DNA from: Agapanthus africanus
Lineage: Eukaryota > Streptophyta > Magnoliopsida > Asparagales > Amaryllidaceae
DNA: 64,000 bases
Assembly (NCBI GenBank): GCA_030015575.1
Contig: JASDDO010000028.1
Location: 24,655,154 to 24,719,153 of the forward strand
Direction: 5' to 3'
Shown: one piece after another, positions 23,175-34,808 of the stretch
Layout of the letters: every line of letters begins with the position of its first letter
How positions within the stretch are numbered: the first letter of the stretch is position 1
Position numbers and translations under genes: made by a program
The notes under the pieces: model-generated
What the model was told of the DNA's origin: nothing
Seen by the model: the letters and a program-made list of their open reading frames with translations, nothing else
Databases searched by the model: none

Positions 23175-23453
23175 CTCAGCTTCACTTTTCTTCAGTTGAT
23201 GTATACCACTTGTTTAGGCATTTTCCTTATTGTATTTACTTTCCAGCATAAATCTATGTACCTGTACATATTTGAAGTTGAATGTAAATAAAATATTTGT
23301 TGAAAAATTTTATTGTCTCCATTTATTCTTGCATTGTTTATTATTGTTTTCAATGCGCTTAGTATGTTTATTTAGTAAATGACCTTCTCTAGATAAATAT
23401 GCCGCAGACTTGCCACGTTACCGTTTCCGTCTACTGGGAAGCGAAGCGTGACA

Positions 23454-24197
23454 ATTACAGCGCAGCCACCACCACTCATAGCCACCACCACCACAGCTAC
23501 AACCACCGCCACCCACATCCCCAAACTATCACAGCCGCCACCGACCGCCACAGCCGCCGCCACCCACCACTGACCAGCACAACCATCACTACAATTCAAA
23601 ATCCCCAAATTGAAGCCCTACCCACCAAATTCAATTTACGGAAACAAAAATTTAAATTTATTAATAAATTAACTAACATGTTGGCGATTTCAACGGTGAC
23701 GAGAAAGTCGGGAAGAAGCTCGACGTTGATGAAGAAGGAGGCGCTGGAGGTGATAGAGACCGCGCTGGGGGTCATAGAAAGACGAAGAAGACGACGAGGG
23801 AGGAGGCGACGATGTCAGAGGAGGGGCCGAGAGCTCGGGGAAGCGACGAGGAGGTCGGAGGCGATGAGAGAAGAGTCGCAGAGGAGGTCGGAGGCGATGA
23901 TCGATAAGGGAGGAGGCGACGAGGGAGGAGGCGCGTGCGGGGAAATTTTGGGGGGAATTGGGAATTAACGTATGGTGACGGGGACGATAACAATTTGGTT
24001 TTTATTTTTTAATCTTTAAATTTGGCCCTGCGGATAAAATTGTAGGTTCTTTTCTTGCGGCACCATAGGGGCAATTGTATAAGTTATATTTTAACAAATT
24101 TTTATTTATAAATGTCCTTATGGTGTTATCCGTAGGGGTATTAGTTGCCCCTACGGCTTAATCCGTAGGGGCATTAATTAATTGCCCCTACAGATTT
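23454..24197. other. Unassigned stretch between TK1 and solo LTR copy B
   Basis: This holds a CCACC/CAC-rich low-complexity run (to about 23600), a purine-rich GAGGAGG/GACGA run (23690-23945) and an AT-rich part. The open frame across it, to 23968, encodes His-rich then Arg/Glu-rich low complexity, which I do not accept as a gene. The tail carries the palindromes at 24130-24192. The sequence continues at 27072 after LTR copy B. It may be a degenerate DNA transposon, but no terminal inverted repeat was found. Confidence 0.35.
24130..24192. repeat. CCGTAGGGG palindrome cluster
   Basis: Two adjacent inverted repeats are CCGTAGGGG-N8-CCCCTACGG and GTAGGGGCA-N8-TGCCCCTAC. A further ATCCGTAGGG follows at 27081 once LTR copy B is skipped. 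Such repeated sub-terminal hairpins are seen in some CACTA-type transposons. That assignment is a guess. Confidence 0.6.
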
Positions 24198-24248
24198 TGT
24201 CACGCCCCGCTTCCCAGTATACGGGCAGAGGACGCGACGAGGCCGCTA

Positions 24249-24272
24249 CGTATTTACTGTGAAGTAAATACG
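24249..24272 (-). repeat. Inverted repeat near the LTR 3' end (copy B)
   Basis: The arms CGTATTTACT and AGTAAATACG are perfect, with a 4-nt loop. This is the counterpart of 3808-3831 and 60690-60713. Confidence 0.65.
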
Positions 24273-24456
24273 CTAAGCATATCTAAGCAATATAAATATA
24301 AATGCACAAGAGACAAGATATAATAAAACAGCAACTTTATTTATTCACATTCTTTTTACAATATATGCAAAAGTAAATAAAACTGAATGAAAGTAATGCC
24401 TAAACAGTGGCATAACAGAAATGAAAAGCACTGAAATAAAAATGTGTACAATGAAA

Positions 24457-24540
24457 CTAGATCTCTGGGTCGTAGGCAAACTGATCCAAGTCCTCACTAG
24501 TAGGCTCGATCTCCCGAGTGTCCAGATCACCTGACAACAT
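24457..24540 (-). CDS. Acidic micro-ORF in LTR copy B, 27 aa, hypothetical
   Basis: It has the same 84-nt length, start, stop and core (E-I-E-P-T-S-E-D-L-D-Q-F) as the frames at 4013-4096 and 60429-60512. Nine residues are acidic. The second codon differs (TTG for TCG) and the end reads D-P-E-I. There are no indels relative to the other two, although the LTRs around them differ in length by hundreds of bases. Confidence 0.35.
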   Translation of the reverse strand: MLSGDLDTREIEPTSEDLDQFAYDPEI

Positions 24541-26288
24541 TCCAAAGAAGAAAGAGAAGGAATGCCATCAGCGAACAATCGCTTGGTAAGTACCAAAGAT
24601 AAAGGAGAAGGATAATAGACAGAGAGTAAGAGAGAGAGAGAGAGAGTATATTTTTTAAAGTTGTAATTAGTGTTAACACTGTTTTTTGTAGCTTGGTACA
24701 GAAAGATGCCAGTGTATACGAGAGGAGTCCTTATATGGTAGAGACTAGGGCAAATGGAAGTAAAAGGAACCGTTATGCCACGGTACAACACCAACAGAAT
24801 ATAGATTAGGTGTCTTAAATCTTGCAGTCTCGTGCCACTTCTAACACCTTCCGTACCAATCTACCCCTTAAACCCCGCGATGTCTTGTTTGTATTATTTG
24901 TGTTGTATTATAACTTGTATTGTCTTGTATAGATAGATGACTTGCCGAAACCATGATATCAGTAAATGGATGTAACTGAAGAATTATGTAAATTGAAGTA
25001 TATCCATGGTTCGGTTCAGTCAATACGGATTGAATAGATTGAATATATGCATTCAGGGATTCATGTTGAATTGTAGATATTAGATTGTACTTGAATTATA
25101 TTCAAGTCAGATTATTTATAATGAGACTCAGTTTGAGTCAGAACAATTAGAAAAGAAATTGAAGTCCTGAATTAGGTTTAGATGTTATCGGTAACCGTTA
25201 CACATGGGCGGCAGGATTTGTGTCTTTTTCAAAGACGATTACCGTGTTGATAACACCGTTTGTTAAGTTGTCTACCTTAAATAAGAAAGCACCCATATCT
25301 CCGGCTCCTTGAGACTCAAGAGACTGGTCCCGCTTAAACCTATATTTACTAGGGTCCTTAGGGTAATTTATAGAACTTGAGGGGGTTTATGTAAAAATAC
25401 TTTTGTATAATTTTCAAAATACACCCCAAGTATTTAATTATCGTCTTTAGAGTTGTCATATATGTAGATTTTATATTTGTGATATTTCTAATGAAAATAA
25501 CCTAATTTCATAATATAGGGTATTTAATTGTAATATTGAACTTGTATGGAATTTCATGGCATTTTAATGTAAAGTGATTCTTGTGATTTTAGGAAAAGTT
25601 GGAATATTTATATTACCAAAAAATAGATATTTTAATGATACATATATATATTTATATAAAAATAATTTTAATATATATTATATTTCTAGAAATCTCATTT
25701 TCTTAAGATATTTGTATTTTAAATCAATCGAGACCGAATGCTCATTGCGGAGGTCTGCATCTCGCACTACTAAGCCCGGGGATGTACGATAATCCGCACC
25801 ATTCCAGCCGGCTTCTCCAAAATGGGTTGTAGCGGCGCTTTGTAAAGATTTATAAAAAATACGAATTCTTATAGAAAACGGTTTTAATAGTTAGTGGTAT
25901 TTATATGTAAAGTTTCGTTTTTCCGTATTCAATATTCCCGAAAGGTATTGTGCTATGTTGTATATGAGTGTTGTGAGGAGATAGGTCATTACCTCGTGAT
26001 CTACTAAAAGTATAGCAAGACTGTGATGTTTTAAATGTCGAAATTAAACTATATGGTATTTTAGTGAAAAAAGTACGATAGAAATTGAAATAGAAATACT
26101 TTTGATATGGAACTTATTCAATATGACTTATTAATGTTTAATAGTTAACATGTAAGGGTTTAGTACGATTGTATTTAAGAAAAAGTGAGATTTTTAGGAA
26201 GAACTGAATCGGACATCGGATTAACCTCGATTCCGTCGGGTTTTAGAAATACATGTTTTTAGAAAAGAATAGAGAAGAGAGAGGTGAG

Positions 26289-26294
26289 ACTTAC
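26289..26294 (-). other. GTAAGT splice-donor-like site (LTR copy B)
   Basis: The minus strand reads AAACCC|GTAAGTC, about 205 bp after the TATA box at 26497-26504. It is aligned with the three other copies. Confidence 0.4.
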
Positions 26295-26496
26295 GGGTTT
26301 AAAGGTTAGGGATGAGGAAGAGAAAGCGGTAGGAGGCACCGGTGCATCCTTTCGTCGCCGGGAGCTCTTAGGGTCGTCGTCGGAAAATCACCGAAATTTC
26401 GTCCTTTGCTAACTTCAATTACACACTAAAATTTCTAGAGGAATTTTTTGAGAGTTTGGACAGAATTATGTGTGAGGGGTGTGTGTCTAGGTGTGG

Positions 26497-26504
26497 TATT
26501 TATA
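26497..26504 (-). promoter_or_regulatory. TATA box of LTR copy B
   Basis: TATAAATA on the minus strand, with degenerate telomere-like CCCTAT repeats just upstream in transcriptional order. It aligns with 58171-58178 and 18910-18917. Confidence 0.5.
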
Positions 26505-26875
26505 GGGTAAAGATAGGGTTAGAGTAGGTGAACGATTGAATTAAAAATTATATTAAAAATGTATTAAAAATGGAGTAAATAGGGTTTTAAAGGGGTTCTG
26601 TTACTGTGCAGGATATTTAAAGTATAAAGGGGTACTGGGAGGCCAAGAGACACAACTTTTGTGTTGGAGGATCGGCGGTCCGGCCGAGTCCGGCTGGCGG
26701 CGGCGGTCGAGTCGCCGGTCGATCCGGGCCGAGTCAGGCTGGGGTCGGTCGCCGTCGGTTTGTCGTCGCTTGGTCTTCCCCCTGGTCCAGTTGTTTTTCA
26801 TGTGTAGTTGGGGTTTTTACGAGTTATGCACGTGTAGACCCTTGGACTTTTAAAAGTTTAAAAGAAAATAATATT

Positions 26876-26962
26876 AAAAAATAATGTGAGGTATAGGATT
26901 TAAACTCTGGTGCTTTGGTTCAGCAGTGCAAGATCTTATCAATAAGCTACAAGCTCTTGCTT
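26876..26962 (-). ncRNA. tRNA-like module (LTR copy B)
   Basis: The most decayed of the four copies. On the minus strand it has A-box-like TAGCTTATTG, B-box-like AGTTTAAATCC and then a T6 run. The order, the spacing and the distance from the LTR 5' end match the others. Confidence 0.4.
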
Positions 26963-27071
26963 GTTATTAAAAAGCAAAACAATTACTTATTGTAATCACA
27001 GTAAATTCAAATACCCCAAGTATATATTAACTTTTAAACAATTTTCGTACACTAAAATTAGAGTTGTTATA

Positions 27072-28167
27072 AATTTTATTATCCGTAGGGACAAGCCATC
27101 TTTGTATTAGTGAGTGTTGGTAATTGTGATGAAAATGACTTGAGAAAACAGTGGCCATGATCATAAAAGTAATCACTAGTGGTGGCAAACCAATGACGAT
27201 AGGGATGATGGTGGAGATGACACAACACAATGAAAATGACAATGTTGCACATAATTGAGGGCGAGAACGATGATGTTGGTGGTAGGTATGGTAATGGTAA
27301 CATATAAGACTAGCGATATAAGTGATGGAAAGATGATGCAATGGGAATGACTGGTGATGAAACATTGGACGAAGCAGAAAAGACAGCCTTGTTATCCAAA
27401 ACAATGCACGTCACCGGTGAAGATGATAATGATGATGCTTACAGAGGACGTGGTAGCCTTAATGGCAGTGGCAACGACAAGGATACTATCCGATGCTAGT
27501 GGTAAACGAAAAAGGGACAGTGAATATATAATGAAGGGACGTGATCAACCTCTATGAGTTATGGGTGACTTGAATCTAATGACTCGATCTGCATTACATG
27601 ATCGAGCACTATTTGCACTACTGGCCGAGCTTTGCAGTGAGCTCTTATTATTGTTTGAGCATTCTTTGATATCGAGCCCCTAGGACAAACGAAAGCCGAG
27701 GAATGAAGGCTCGGCATGTAGATTTGTACCTTCGCTTGAGGCACAAATATCTGTAAACTATACATATTTTTGTGTGGCTTTGATTTTCATGTGGGGTTTT
27801 GGGATGTATTCGGAATTTGTTTTAAGAGTTTCTCCACAATCACTATAATCTCACAATTTCTGATAATAAGTAGATTGGTTCTCCTTTGCCAAAGGACTTG
27901 CGTCCAATTTCCTAAACCTTCTTAAATCTGTGTTCTATTTATTGTAATTTGATCTCTTCTCTACAATTTTTTGGGTTTTGCTTTGTTGGTTTGTTGTAAC
28001 ATTATTGATATTATAACTCAAACCAAAAGATAATGTATCTTTTCTTCTTTTTTTTCCTTACGAAATATTTATAAAAAAAAAATAACAGGGTTTTTTTAGC
28101 TATACCACCTCCAAAAAAGTTTGAAATTTTATATTTCATCCCAAAAGTTCGTCTTACCAAAAAATAC
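27072..28167. other. Unassigned stretch between LTR copy B and element TA
   Basis: The first bases continue the sequence interrupted at 24197. The rest is AT-rich and moderately low in complexity. The open frames (such as 27027-27404 minus) have no recognisable domain. A T-rich segment lies at 28010-28090. I see no gene, RNA or element end in it. Confidence 0.4.
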
Positions 28168-28985
28168 TGATGATACTCGATACCGGGGTTTCCCCAGATC
28201 ATGACATGTGGAAAGTGACGTGTCTCAAAGCCTACGAGAAAGGATCAATAACGGTACATTGGAAGTATGCCCCGGGCCCTCGACACGAGGATGTTCCCGA
28301 CCTTCGGTGGCTTTCCAGATCACTCCCATGCTCGCCTTACAAACGACCGTCGGCTCGCCTCCGAGCCTTCCCACACGCTGAGTTCCCTCAGCCCCCTAAC
28401 TCGCCTCCGAGCTATCACAGAACCAACTCGCTCGGCCTCCCGCTCATTCCCGAGCCTCCCGCCGAGCCTAGCTTCCCCGGTCTCATCGACCGACCCACAA
28501 CATTGATCACAGACGTCTCCGCCACGGCTCTACGAATCTCTCCAGACGCGAGATATCTGCCGCCCACGATCCCGCGTTCCACGCCATCGCGTTCCCCCAT
28601 TAACGAGCATATCTCGTCATTAATGGGGTATCCCGCCTTTCACGCGGGCGTAACGCCAGGGGCGTAACGGCCGGCGTGAATCTCGCGTCCGCCTGCCCAT
28701 GGCTGCCACTATATAAACCCCTCTCTCAAACGACTCAGGTAAGCCAATTTTACCCCAATAGACCGTTACTCTGCCCATTTAACCCGTCTAACTTGATCGT
28801 CGGAGGGTCCTCGGTGGCGCAACCACCCCGGGACCTCCTTGCAGATAGCTCGGCCTCAACCACATCAAGCCCATTGAGATCCACACGTCCCAGGAGGCAA
28901 CCTCCCAACTCAATCTCAGCCGCTCGTCTCCACTCACTGCAGATCAACGGAAGGTAACATCTGAAGGAGATCGCGACATCCATCA
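28168..28985 (+). mobile_element. 5' LTR of element TA
   Basis: It begins TGATGATACTCG and ends CATCCATCA directly before the PBS at 28988. It is 818 bp and GC-rich, with a TATA box at 28710-28717. The left flank AATAC would be the target site, but the right flank is not in the window. Open frames in the LTR on both strands look like by-products of GC richness. Confidence 0.72.
28710..28717 (+). promoter_or_regulatory. TATA box of the TA LTR
   Basis: TATATAAA in the context CCACTATATAAACCCC, a strong plant TATA box. Transcription would start near 28745 and run into gag. Confidence 0.7.
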
Positions 28986-28987
28986 GT

Positions 28988-29005
28988 TGGCGCCGTCTGT
29001 GGGTA
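28988..29005 (+). other. Primer-binding site of element TA
   Basis: TGGCGCCGTCTGTGGG lies two bases after the LTR end. This PBS form is common in Tat-lineage elements. Confidence 0.8.
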
Positions 29006-29050
29006 ACGCTAGTTCCACTCAACGAAAGTTCACCTTCCGATCTCAACTTC

Positions 29051-30792
29051 ATGGCGAGCGATCACCACGACGATCCAAGCACCAGCCGTCGCCTTCCTCA
29101 CAATGGAGACACGGGAGGATCCCCTCCTCCCCCGAACGCCATTCACGCCCTATCCGCTCAGATAGATTAGCTCGCGTCCATCGTGGATGCGCTCGTCCGT
29201 GTCCAAACGGCCGGTCAAACTCCCCAGGTCGCCGCTCCCCCACCTCGGGACCGGGACCCCTACAGAGGGAGAGAAGATGCTGCCTACGTTGGCACGACCA
29301 AGCACTGTCTCGCTGTATCCGGCGGACGCAGATCCCCCGTGGCGACCTATTCAATGACCCGCTGGACGCCACACAGCTCAACACCGAGGTTTCTCGCCAG
29401 AGCACCTCGCCCTAAGGCCCATCGTGCTCCTGTCCTTCCCGAGGAGGTGTCGGTTAGCTCGCCTGCACCGAGGCATGACCGGCACCCCCTCCCTCGACGG
29501 GGTCGCGCGGACGGGACTCACCATGGTAGCTCGAAGACAACCTCGCCAGGGGACCTAAGGAACCTCATCGAACGGAATCAGGGCCGTGGCCAGGCGCAGG
29601 TCTCCGGCAGCAGAGGCCATAAATCAGAGTATGCCGAACATCGGGATACCAGAACCGACTCGATGCCCTCGAGAAGAAGATCGAGGGCATACATCGGGAA
29701 AACGTCCTTCAAGCGACGGGGCTAGATATGCCGCCAACTCGCTCACGAAACCTTTCACCAAAGAGCTACTCGCTGTCCATGTCTCCTCCCGAAACAAGTC
29801 CCCAAAGGTCTCCCTCTTCGACGGGAAGTCCGACCCGAAAGACCATTTGGACGCGTTCACTGCCGGGATGAGTTTTCAGGACAACTCCGACGCCGTGCAA
29901 TGCCGTGTTTTCCCCGCCACTCTCATCCGCTCTGGACGAGAATGGTTCCGAGGACTCATGCCACGCTCAATCACTACCTTTGATGAGCTGGCCACCTAAT
30001 TCCTTGGCCATTTCGTCGGGAACAGACGGGAAAAGTGGACTGTTGATCATCCCTTCACCGTAAAGAGCGGGGACAAAGAATCCATCAAATGATACGTCAC
30101 CCGCTTCTATAACGCTCTCCTCGAGGTCCTGGAATACCGGGACGAGACGGTCATTAAAGCCCTTAAGTCGGGTCTTAGGCACAAGGAGTGACTATGCTCC
30201 TTTGCATTAGCGCAACCTAAGACCATGGCCGAGGTAAAGGCCTGGACCAAACGTGAGATCCAGCTTGAGTCTAAGGTGAACACTAACCTACCCCGGACAG
30301 ACCAAGCCGATCAGAAGAAAAGGGCCAGGGAGTAAAAAAAGAAGATTGAGCGGCCAAAGCCCTACTCCCCGAAGTTCCTGGAGTATACCCTGCTCAACGT
30401 CTCCCAGAAGGAGCTGCAAGAGGAGGCAAAGGGCAAGAGATTCTTCAAACTCCCCCCGGTCAATCATAAGGAAGCCAAGAGCACCCGGAGCCCCTAAAGC
30501 TCTTTCCACAGGTCGCAGGGCCACTCTACCAGGAACTGCAAGCAGCTCTGAGACTACATCGAGGAGTTAATCCGCTCGGGGCACCTAGCAAGGTACTTGC
30601 GAGACAAGCGGCAAACCGACCGTGAGTAAGAGCACCATTCCCCTCCCGGCGAGTTGACAATCAGCCAAATCATGGTCGTGTCAGCGGAGGGTACGACGGG
30701 GACCGAAGAGACGCGGCACCCCTCATCGATCGAGGGGGCTGGCATCTACCCAAGGAAGAAGGCTAAAGCGGCCGAGCCTATCATCCTTACCG
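29051..30792 (+). pseudogene. TA gag, with stops and frameshifts
   Basis: The first ATG after the PBS is at 29051 and opens a Ser/Pro/Arg-rich N-terminus. The conserved gag core begins near 29740 (TKPFTKELLAV, then LFDGKSDPKDHLDAF) and continues through SGREWFRGLMPRSI near 29960. Stop codons at about 29998, 30090 and 30190 lie within the core, and the C-terminal region (30330-30790) is broken further. Gag packages element RNA. This copy could not make a full-length shell protein. It leads into the protease without a visible separate start, as expected for a single Gag-Pol frame. Confidence 0.8.
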
Positions 30793-31395
30793 ATGAGGAC
30801 CTCCACGGGATATCCCTGCCTCACCGACCCACTGGTGATCATAGCCCGGGTCCACCGCTACGAAGTGCAGAGGATATTGGTTGACTCGGGAAGCTCGGCG
30901 GACATTCTCTTTTATGACTGCTTTCTGTGTATGGGACTCATCCCGTCAGACCTAAGGCCAACCACCCACATCCTGTCGGGTTTCACTAACCACTCCATCC
31001 TGGCGGAAGGGGTAATCACCCTCCAATTTAACATCGGGGAAGCGGGAAGTACGCGCACCATGCTTGTGGAGTTTATCGTCGCGAGAATTCCATCGGCCTA
31101 CAACGTCCTCCTAGGTCGCCCGACACTGAACTCCCTATGCGCCCAGATATCGACCTACCACCTAGCGATAAAGTTCCCGCTCGACCAAGGCGGGATAGGT
31201 CGGGCCTACGGGGACCAACGAACCGCAAAGGTTTGCTTCACCGCAATATCTACGTCTGAGCGGTCAAACAATGACATTGAGGGCGAAGATGATATCAAGG
31301 GTTCCCTGGATACTCGAGACGAGCAAAAAGAGGTCCGAGGAACCCTAGTGGAACCACTGACTGAGGTCTCCCTTGCGGAGGGGGATAAGGAGTGA
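30793..31395 (+). pseudogene. TA aspartic protease
   Basis: A retropepsin domain in an open stretch of 200 codons. The active site is V-D-S-G-S-S-A-D at about 30880-30900. The second conserved block, YNVLLGRPTLNSL, lies near 31100. An Asp/Glu-rich linker leads to RT. The catalytic D-S-G is intact, so this domain looks sound even though gag upstream and RT downstream are broken. In Tat elements it is translated as part of Gag-Pol and cuts the polyprotein. Confidence 0.85.
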
Positions 31396-31440
31396 ACCAT
31401 CCAGATCGGGTCACTCTTAACGGGGACTCAGCGAGACGAC

Positions 31441-32880
31441 CTAGTCCACTTCTTCAGAAGTAACTCTGACGTGTTCGCCTGGGCGCCGGCCGACATGCTT
31501 GGGATCGACCCCAAAATCATATCGCATAAGCTCGGGGTAGACCCAACGGTCCGACCCATCAGGCAGAAAAAACGAAGCTTCGTCCCGATCAAACAAAAAG
31601 CGATCGAGGACGAGGTGGACAGGCTCCTCGCCGCCAACTTCATTCGGAACGTGCCTTACTCGGAATGGTTGGCGAACGTAGTCATGGTTAAAAAGTCTAG
31701 CGGGAAGTGGCGCATGTGCGTCGACTTCACTGACCTCAATAAGACCTGCCTGAAAGACAACTATCCCCTCCCTTGGATAGATCAGCTCGTCGTTAGTTCG
31801 GCAGGCCACAAGCTACTTAGCTTCATGGATGCTTTCTCCGGCTACAACTAGATCCATATGAATCCGGCGGACGAGGATCTCACCGCATTCACAACGGACC
31901 AGGGGGTATACTGCTAAAAGGTGATGCCCTTTGGCCTAAAAAATGCCGGGGCTACGTACCAACGCTTGGTTAATCGGATGTTCAAGCCACAGATCGGCAG
32001 GAACATGGAAGTTTACGTCGACGACATGCTCGTCAAATCAGTCTCGTCGGATGAACACGCCAAGGATCTGGGCGAGGCCTTCGACGTCCTCCGCAAATAC
32101 AAGATGAAATTGAACCCCACCAAGTGCGCATTCGGGGTCACCAGTGGAAAGTTCCTCGGCTTCATGGTCACCCACCGTGGAATCGAGGCTAACCCGAAGA
32201 AAATCAGCGCCATCCTCAACATGGTCGCGCCCAAGACTAATGTCGAAATCATGCGGCTAACAGGGCGGGTAGCCGCTCTGAGTCATTTCATGTCAAGGTC
32301 TGGGGAGAAGTGCCTCCCGTTCTTCAAAGCTCTAAGGAAGATACCAAGGTTTGAATGGTCAGAGGAGTGCCAGACTGCCTTTGAGCAATTAAAGAGGCAC
32401 CTTGTGAATCCCCCGCTGCTCACCCGGCCAGTTGAAGGGGACGAGCTATCGCTATATCTAGCGGTGTCCGACCAAGATGCTGGTTCGGTGCTCGTCCGAG
32501 AGGTCGAGGGAGTCCAGAAGCCGGTATACTATGTGAGCCACGTCTTCAAGGACGCGGAAACGAGGTACCCAGCCATTGAGAAGATCGTCTTGACACTCAT
32601 CGTGGCCTCAAGAAAACTACGACACTATTTCCAGGAGCACATCATCCTCGTTCTTACCGAGCGGCCTTTAGGGGCTATCCTCGCCTCCCCCGAGTCCTCT
32701 GGTCATTTAGAGAAATGGAGGTGGAAGTTGTCCCAGTTCGACATAAAATACCGCCCGAGGCAGGCTATCAAGGCAAAAGCCCTTGTCGATTTTATCGTCG
32801 AGTGCACCATCCCCAGTAAAGAGCCGAAATCCACGCTGGCCCCCGGAGCTCAACCCTCAGTCGATGAAAAGACCGAGTCC
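31441..32880 (+). pseudogene. TA reverse transcriptase and first RNase H
   Basis: RT starts near 31441. It has RMCVDFTDLNK (about 31710), then FMDAFSGYN followed by a TAG at 31849, and a TAA at 31915. From 31921 the frame is open, with MPFGLKNAGATYQR and the catalytic Y-V-D-D at 32014-32025, then KFLGFMV. The connection and RNase H-like domain follow (SLYLAVSDQDAGSVL, about 32445; EKIVLTLIVASRKLRHYF, about 32580). The catalytic aspartates of RT are intact. The two stops fall in or before the palm. Confidence 0.87.
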
Positions 32881-33300
32881 GTCCCTGATTGGATCCTTTA
32901 CATCGACGGGTCCTCAACCGAGGAAGGCTGTGGTGCCGGCATCATCATTCGAGCCCCGAACGAGGCGGAGATGGAGTATTCTTTGAAGCTCGGGTTCAAA
33001 ACCTCAAACAATGCAGCGGAATACGAGGCCTTGCTGGCCGGCCTACGGATAGCCTCCGGAGTAGGGCTGAAAACGATCCGGATCCGCAGCGACTCTGCCC
33101 TAGTCGTTGGTCAAGTGACCGGACGATTCGAGGCATGGGAGCCTCTGATGGTAAAGTATATGGCCGAGGTGAGAAGATTGCGAAAAGACTTCGATGAAGT
33201 CCAAGTAGAGCAGATCCCCAGACAGCTAAACACACGGGCCGACGCATTGAGTAAGCTGGCTTCATCCTATACGGCCAACAATAAGAGGAACATCCTCTTC
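32881..33300 (+). pseudogene. TA second (Tat-type) RNase H domain
   Basis: An additional RNase H lies after the first. LYIDGSSTEEGCGAG supplies the first Asp (near 32900), NNAAEYEALLAGL the Glu (33010-33045), RSDSALVVGQ the second Asp (33090) and NTRADALSKLA the last Asp (33240). All four catalytic acidic residues are present. The domain resembles cellular/archaeal-type RNase H and is diagnostic for the Tat clade. The frame is open and continuous with RT upstream. Confidence 0.85.
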
Positions 33301-33335
33301 GAGGTCTTGCCACGGCCCAGCATAGAAGACGGGGG

Positions 33336-34605
33336 GTGGAGCCACTTCAAGTGTACGCAGCCCGTGAAGAAGACCGGGATTGGAGGAAGCCCTTCATTGA
33401 ATTCCTAAGGGAAGGTACACTCCCAGATGATCGAGGGGAAGCCCGCCGTCTCCGAGCCAAAACTCGCCATTTCGTCTGGAGCAATGGGAACCTCTACAAG
33501 AAATCCTTCACTCAGCCCCTGCTCCGGTGCATCGACCCCTACGAGGCCGACTACGTTCTCCATGAGATTCATGAAGGGGTCGGCGGCGCGCACCAAGGGG
33601 CTCGCACCTTAATCCAGAAGGAACTGCTCCAAGGGTACTATTGGTCGACGATTCATCAGGACGCCAAGAAGCTCGTCAGGAGGTGCAAAAGCTGCCAACT
33701 CCACGGAAGCATATCTCGCCTTCCGGCTACCGAGCTAACAGCCCTAACCTCCCCCTGGCCGTTTGCCCAGTGGGGAATGGACATGATAGGCCACCTACCG
33801 TGCGGGCAGGCACAAGTACATCCTCGTCGCAGTGGACTACTTCACGAAGTGGATCGAGGCCGTCCCCATCAGGAAACCGGACGCCACCACGACTATCAAG
33901 TTCCTGCAGAACAACGTGATACTCCGGTTCGGTATCCCGAGGTATATCATTACCGATCACGGGACAAATTTCAAGAATGATAAAGTTAAGGAATTCTCCA
34001 GTGAATACCGTATCCTTATGAAGTTTTCCGCGGTCGCGCATTCCCAGTGCAACGGGCAGGCCGGGGTCGCTAACCGGGATATCATCCGAGGTCTTCGGAA
34101 ACGCCTGGAAGGACGAAGGGGCAGTTGGGTCGAAGAACTACTCCGGGTCTTATGGACCTTGCGCACGTTGAAGAAGACCCCCACCGGAGAGACCCCTTTC
34201 AGCCTCTACTACGGTACCAAGGCAATGGTCCCGGCGGAGATCGGGCTGCCCAACTACAGGGTCGAGCACTTCAACGACGAAGAAAACACCTCGGCCCATC
34301 AAACTAATCTGTACATCTTGTTAGAGAAACAGGACCGGGCTCAGATTAGAACCGCCGCCTATCAACAGCAAACCGCCTGCTACTACAATGCGCGAGTCAA
34401 GCGCCGCTTCTTCCAAACCAAAGATTTAGTCCTAAGGCGGAACGAGTTCGTCGATCAAGGCAAGCTGCATAAGTTTTCCCCAAAATGGAACGGTCCCTTC
34501 CTCGTCTCTGAGGTCCTGCCCAGCGGAGCCTATCGTTTACAAGATGCGAATGGTCGCAAATTTCCACGGCCTTACAACGCCGAGAAGCTCGAGTTGTACC
34601 TCTGA
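33336..34605 (+). pseudogene. TA integrase, frameshifted, catalytic Glu lost
   Basis: The zinc-binding HHCC region is intact (33560-33700, ending CKSCQLH). WGMDMIGHL supplies the first catalytic Asp (about 33775). A frameshift near 33810 moves the remainder to the frame beginning at 33832, with ITDHGTNF carrying the second Asp (33950). The third position, normally Glu in N-G-Q-A-E, reads N-G-Q-A-G-V-A (about 34050), so the D-D-E triad is incomplete. The C-terminal domain (GPFLVSEVLPSGAYRL) ends at 34605. No chromodomain follows, as expected for this lineage. Confidence 0.87.
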
Positions 34606-34808
34606 AAAGAATATTATGAATGTATACTTCTCCTTTCACAAAAACGATGTAAATTCTTCTAAGTTCTTTTTATTTAGATAATAAGAAGGAAACAATAGGG
34701 CATCGTAAAAAGGAGAATTTTATTTATTCAAATGGTATTGTGGGCTCCTTAGCCTTACAGAAAAAGAAAAATTTACAACAGAGGGGGAACGGGATCGAGG
34801 AAGTACTC

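Larger units (their letters stand above)
10782..23453 (+). mobile_element. TK1: Tekay/Del-like chromovirus, plus strand, 5' part missing
   Basis: The order is protease, RT, RNase H, integrase with a chromodomain-like tail, polypurine tract and 3' LTR. This is the Ty3/gypsy order, and a C-terminal chromodomain marks chromoviruses. The gag and 5' LTR are absent because the Athila-like element is inserted at the left. Two further insertions, 12362-16378 and 20138-22305, split it. Its pol closely matches TK2 (62310-64000), so both are one subfamily. Many stops look like C-to-T or G-to-A changes. Confidence 0.88.
18356..23453 (+). mobile_element. 3' LTR of TK1, interrupted
   Basis: It starts TGTAACGACTC after the polypurine tract and ends AGCGTGACA at 23453, matching both ends of the TK2 LTR. 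It contains the tRNA-like module, a telo-box, TATA, the donor-like site, a GC-richer island near 19560-19670 and the acidic ORF. An LTR-like insert at 20138-22305 splits it. Without the insert it is about 2.9 kb. Confidence 0.88.
24198..27071 (-). mobile_element. Solo LTR of the Tekay-type family (copy B), minus orientation
   Basis: It begins TGTCACGCCCCGC. Its right end aligns with the other copies but reads GTTATA where CA is expected. The flanks are GATTT (24193-24197) and AATTT (27072-27076), a target duplication with one change. It is 2874 bp long. It retains about 150 bp near 25190-25345 that copy A lacks and that TK1's LTR partly shares, so copy A has a deletion there. Minus-strand landmarks are listed separately. 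Confidence 0.88.

Noticed and set aside
23399..23968. 189-codon open frame with His-rich and Arg/Glu-rich parts
   Set aside because: It starts inside the TK1 LTR and encodes only low-complexity sequence from CCACC and GAGGAGG runs. No domain.
26601..26853. Arg-rich frames on both strands near 26.7 kb
   Set aside because: They arise from a CCGGCCGAGTCGG-rich patch in Tekay-type LTRs, also present near 6480-6560 and 57920-57990.
28170..28957. Open frames of 79-165 codons in the TA LTR
   Set aside because: GC-rich LTR sequence gives long open frames on several frames. A TATA box and LTR ends explain the interval better.
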